From Oncomelania hupensis (taxonomy: Eukaryota > Mollusca > Gastropoda > Littorinimorpha > Pomatiopsidae), in NCBI GenBank assembly GCA_036898135.1, contig CM072523.1, positions 34,297,242 to 34,361,241 of the forward strand: a stretch of DNA of 64,000 bases. The letters are read 5' to 3'. Below are positions 61,986-64,000 of this stretch, piece by piece. Made by a program: the position numbers and the translations under genes. The notes beneath the pieces were generated by a model, which worked only from the letters and a program-made list of their open reading frames with translations, made no database searches and was not told the origin of the DNA. How positions within the stretch are numbered: position 1 is the first letter of the stretch; each line of letters starts with the position of its first letter.

Positions 61986-62267
61986 AAGTTAACCTGGAAG
62001 GTTCAAATTACATCATTTTGTTATATAGGGTATGATTGCTATTTGGTTTAGATTCCTATGTTAGTGTGCGTATGTAGGTGTGCGTGCGTGCGTGCGTATG
62101 TGCGTTCGTGTGAGTGTTTGTGTGTGTGTTCGTACCTGTGTGTTTGTGTATGTTCGTATTAATTTTGTGTGTGTTCGCATGTTAATAACTTGAAAAACAA
62201 AGTGAGCTTTTGTAAACAATTGTCATTTTTTGACTAACATTTGTTAACCCTGTGACCTTGACCTTAA

Positions 62268-62472
62268 AATAAAGTAATTCATTCACTGATAATTGTGAGG
62301 TCTCATGGATATACACCTTCTTACCAAATATGGTTGCGATAGTTGAAATAGGTTATGAATTAATCCACTTGCAAGTTTTGCACAGACGGCGGACAGACAA
62401 ATGGAAATGTTTTTTTTACAAATGTCATTTTTGGACTATTTAAGACTCATTTCGCACAGATTTGCAAAAATC
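62268..62472 (+). repeat. Dispersed repeat, copy 2 of 2
   Basis: Collinear with 319-512 (GATAGTTGAAATAGGTTATG, GACGGCGGACAGAC, GCACAGATTTGCAAAAATC). Confidence 0.7.
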
Positions 62473-62537
62473 TGGAGGGCTCATTTCTGTTCTAACAGGG
62501 AGTGAATCGATACCGTAGCCAAGTGACCTTTGACCTT

Positions 62538-62612
62538 TTACATTACATTACATGATTATTGCTTTAGGTCCAGCGGACTCTTCCGGGCCAAATCAGGACC
62601 AACCTTTGACCT
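62538..62612 (-). mobile_element. LINE 3'-tail fragment
   Basis: Near-identical to 47112-47185: reverse GGTCCTGATTTGGC, GTCCGCTGGACCTAAAGCAA and (TAATG)n. Confidence 0.75.
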
Positions 62613-62614
62613 TA

Positions 62615-63770
62615 CTTCTGAATGAATCACACATCTTGAAGAGTGCATCTTTGATTTCTGGGGTAGGGTAGGGCCTATTTTATCATCTTAATACGAAAAA
62701 CCTTACAGAGTAATATTTTTAATGGGTTCTGTCTCTTATTGGCTCTGTTAGATGCTATTTTTTTAAAGCTTAACAATGTTGGCTAGCCATTGCTATTCAC
62801 AAGCACAAAACATATCTTTGTCAGTGGGACAACACTCACTGTGAATGTTAAAAGGATCTGTCGAAGGGGCGTGGTCAAAGTGGGCCCTTTTAAATAAAAT
62901 ATTAAATAAAGATACGTAAGATCGTTTTGTATTTTAAAAAGAATTCAACAATATACAAGCATAGCCTCTTCCAAACGGACAGCCACTGAAGTCATGGAAT
63001 GTTTGTCTACTTACGGCACGTGTACTGTAGATGACCAGACATAGGCGTCTACGGTAATAATGGGAGGGGTTGTTGTGTTTGCTGCAAGGAGAGTCAATCT
63101 GGAATGGAACTTTGTAAAGTAGTGCATGCCAAAACTTTAAAAACGGAAGGAGAAATATTAGAGTTTAACAACTTAACAGTGCTGCAGAAATTGAAGTACA
63201 AGAACAGGGTGGAATCACTTGTTTACAAGACAGTTTATTTTAGATGGTATCGCAAGATGTTTTTTTTATTTTTTATTACATCATTCTGTCTTGTAATTAT
63301 GGTGATTGTTTTGACTGTGATAAGCTTACTATGCTGTATTTTTGCTTCAATTTTGCGATATTAATTTAGCTACAGGCGTGTGTGTGTGATGGGGATCCGA
63401 TGTGAGATTGATAAATACTTCTGTATTTATTACATTAATTTTAGTCTGTAAATTTTTACGCGTGGTGCTCTTATATTACGTAATGTCAATTTTATGATGT
63501 AAATTATAATGTGTGTGAGGGGAGTTGCGTGTGTATGAGCGTACGTAGGTGACAGAGTGTGCGTAATGCATTTTGACTTTTAGTAGTTTATTTATATTTA
63601 AATGTGTAAACTTTATTTGAGCAAAGCTGAATGCCTCTCATACTTCCTTGTAAGAGGTAATAAAAATTGGTTGAATTGAATTGAATTGAATTGAACTGTA
63701 TTGAATTGAATTTAGGATTATTTAGTGGAGAATAGCAGACGACAGAGCATGGACCGAAGTGGTGAGCCGT
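62615..63770. other. No supported gene
   Basis: One 86-codon open frame (63104-63364, plus) has a hydrophobic stretch but no recognised family, splice context or codon signature. I do not call it. A GAATT pentamer repeat lies at 63670-63712. Confidence 0.4.
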
Positions 63771-63774
63771 ACTG

Positions 63775-63900
63775 GGTGCAGCAACGTAATAAATAAACAC
63801 TACGCTTATGGGATTCAAACCTCGAACGTCACAGATGACCCCAGACCCCTTAGAGCACGTGAGGGATTTTTGCACCCGTTAGGGTTCGGCTCTTCTTGTT
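63775..63900 (-). mobile_element. tRNA-like SINE, family C
   Basis: Second copy of 24200-24330: B-box-like TTCGAGGTTTGAATCCC in reverse and ACGTGAGGGA. Flanked by GTT repeats at 63894-63940. Confidence 0.65.
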
Positions 63901-64000
63901 GTTATTGTTGTTGTTGCTGATGTTGTTATTATTTGTTGTTGTGAATTTGTTGCTAATAAAAAAAAGAGAGCTTTTTAGGGGTATACAATACATGATTGTG

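Noticed and set aside
63104..63364. Small membrane protein gene
   Set aside because: The 86-codon frame has a hydrophobic segment, but no family match, splice sites or promoter could be seen, and AT-rich DNA easily gives such frames.

Overview
The window looks like nuclear DNA from a marine invertebrate, most likely a lophotrochozoan and probably a gastropod mollusc. Small phase-consistent exons sit in very large introns, the background is AT-rich, and SINEs, LINEs, Tc1/mariner, hAT and MITE-like elements and long microsatellites are dense. There are no bacterial features (operons, Shine-Dalgarno sites, CRISPR). The taxon is an inference.

Two host genes can be read, both on the minus strand. 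(1) 2426-6984 is an auxilin/GAK-type clathrin-uncoating co-chaperone: seven exons, proline/glutamine-rich clathrin-binding linker, C-terminal J domain with HPD. Its frame has three blemishes: an in-frame TGA at a conserved Trp codon in the J-domain exon, a frame clash in exon 2, and a start region that looks one base short. (2) 20547-58413 is a complete ten-exon gene for an extended short-chain dehydrogenase/reductase of the dihydroflavonol-4-reductase/cinnamoyl-CoA-reductase-like family. All splice phases agree and the exons sum to 1350 nt (449 aa). The last exon adds a 91-residue Glu/Lys-rich tail. Exon 1 is 25.2 kb from exon 2, and its start codon sits in a near-perfect TISU/YY1-like element.

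Layout: 1-2425 auxilin 3' flank; 2426-6984 auxilin; about 7004-7475 an array of AATT-NN-AATT palindromes just upstream of it; 7.5-13.9 kb intergenic, with a TTAA-flanked MITE-like element and a Tc1/mariner copy inserted in an older LINE-tail repeat; 13.9-20.5 kb AT-rich with no gene, possibly a long 3'UTR; 20.5-33.2 kb SDR exons 10-2, with introns holding a foldback element, tRNA- and 5S-derived SINEs, a hAT-like MITE and a dead RNase H-bearing LINE with nested insertions; 33.2-58.4 kb SDR intron 1, packed with an RTE-like LINE, a hAT element containing a LINE, SINE dimers and a 0.55 kb duplication; 58.4-64 kb upstream flank with another LINE 3' end and satellites.

The two genes have no evident functional link. 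Most of the informative structure is in the repeats: nested insertions, an empty-site comparison, shared SINE/LINE tails, and the palindrome array.
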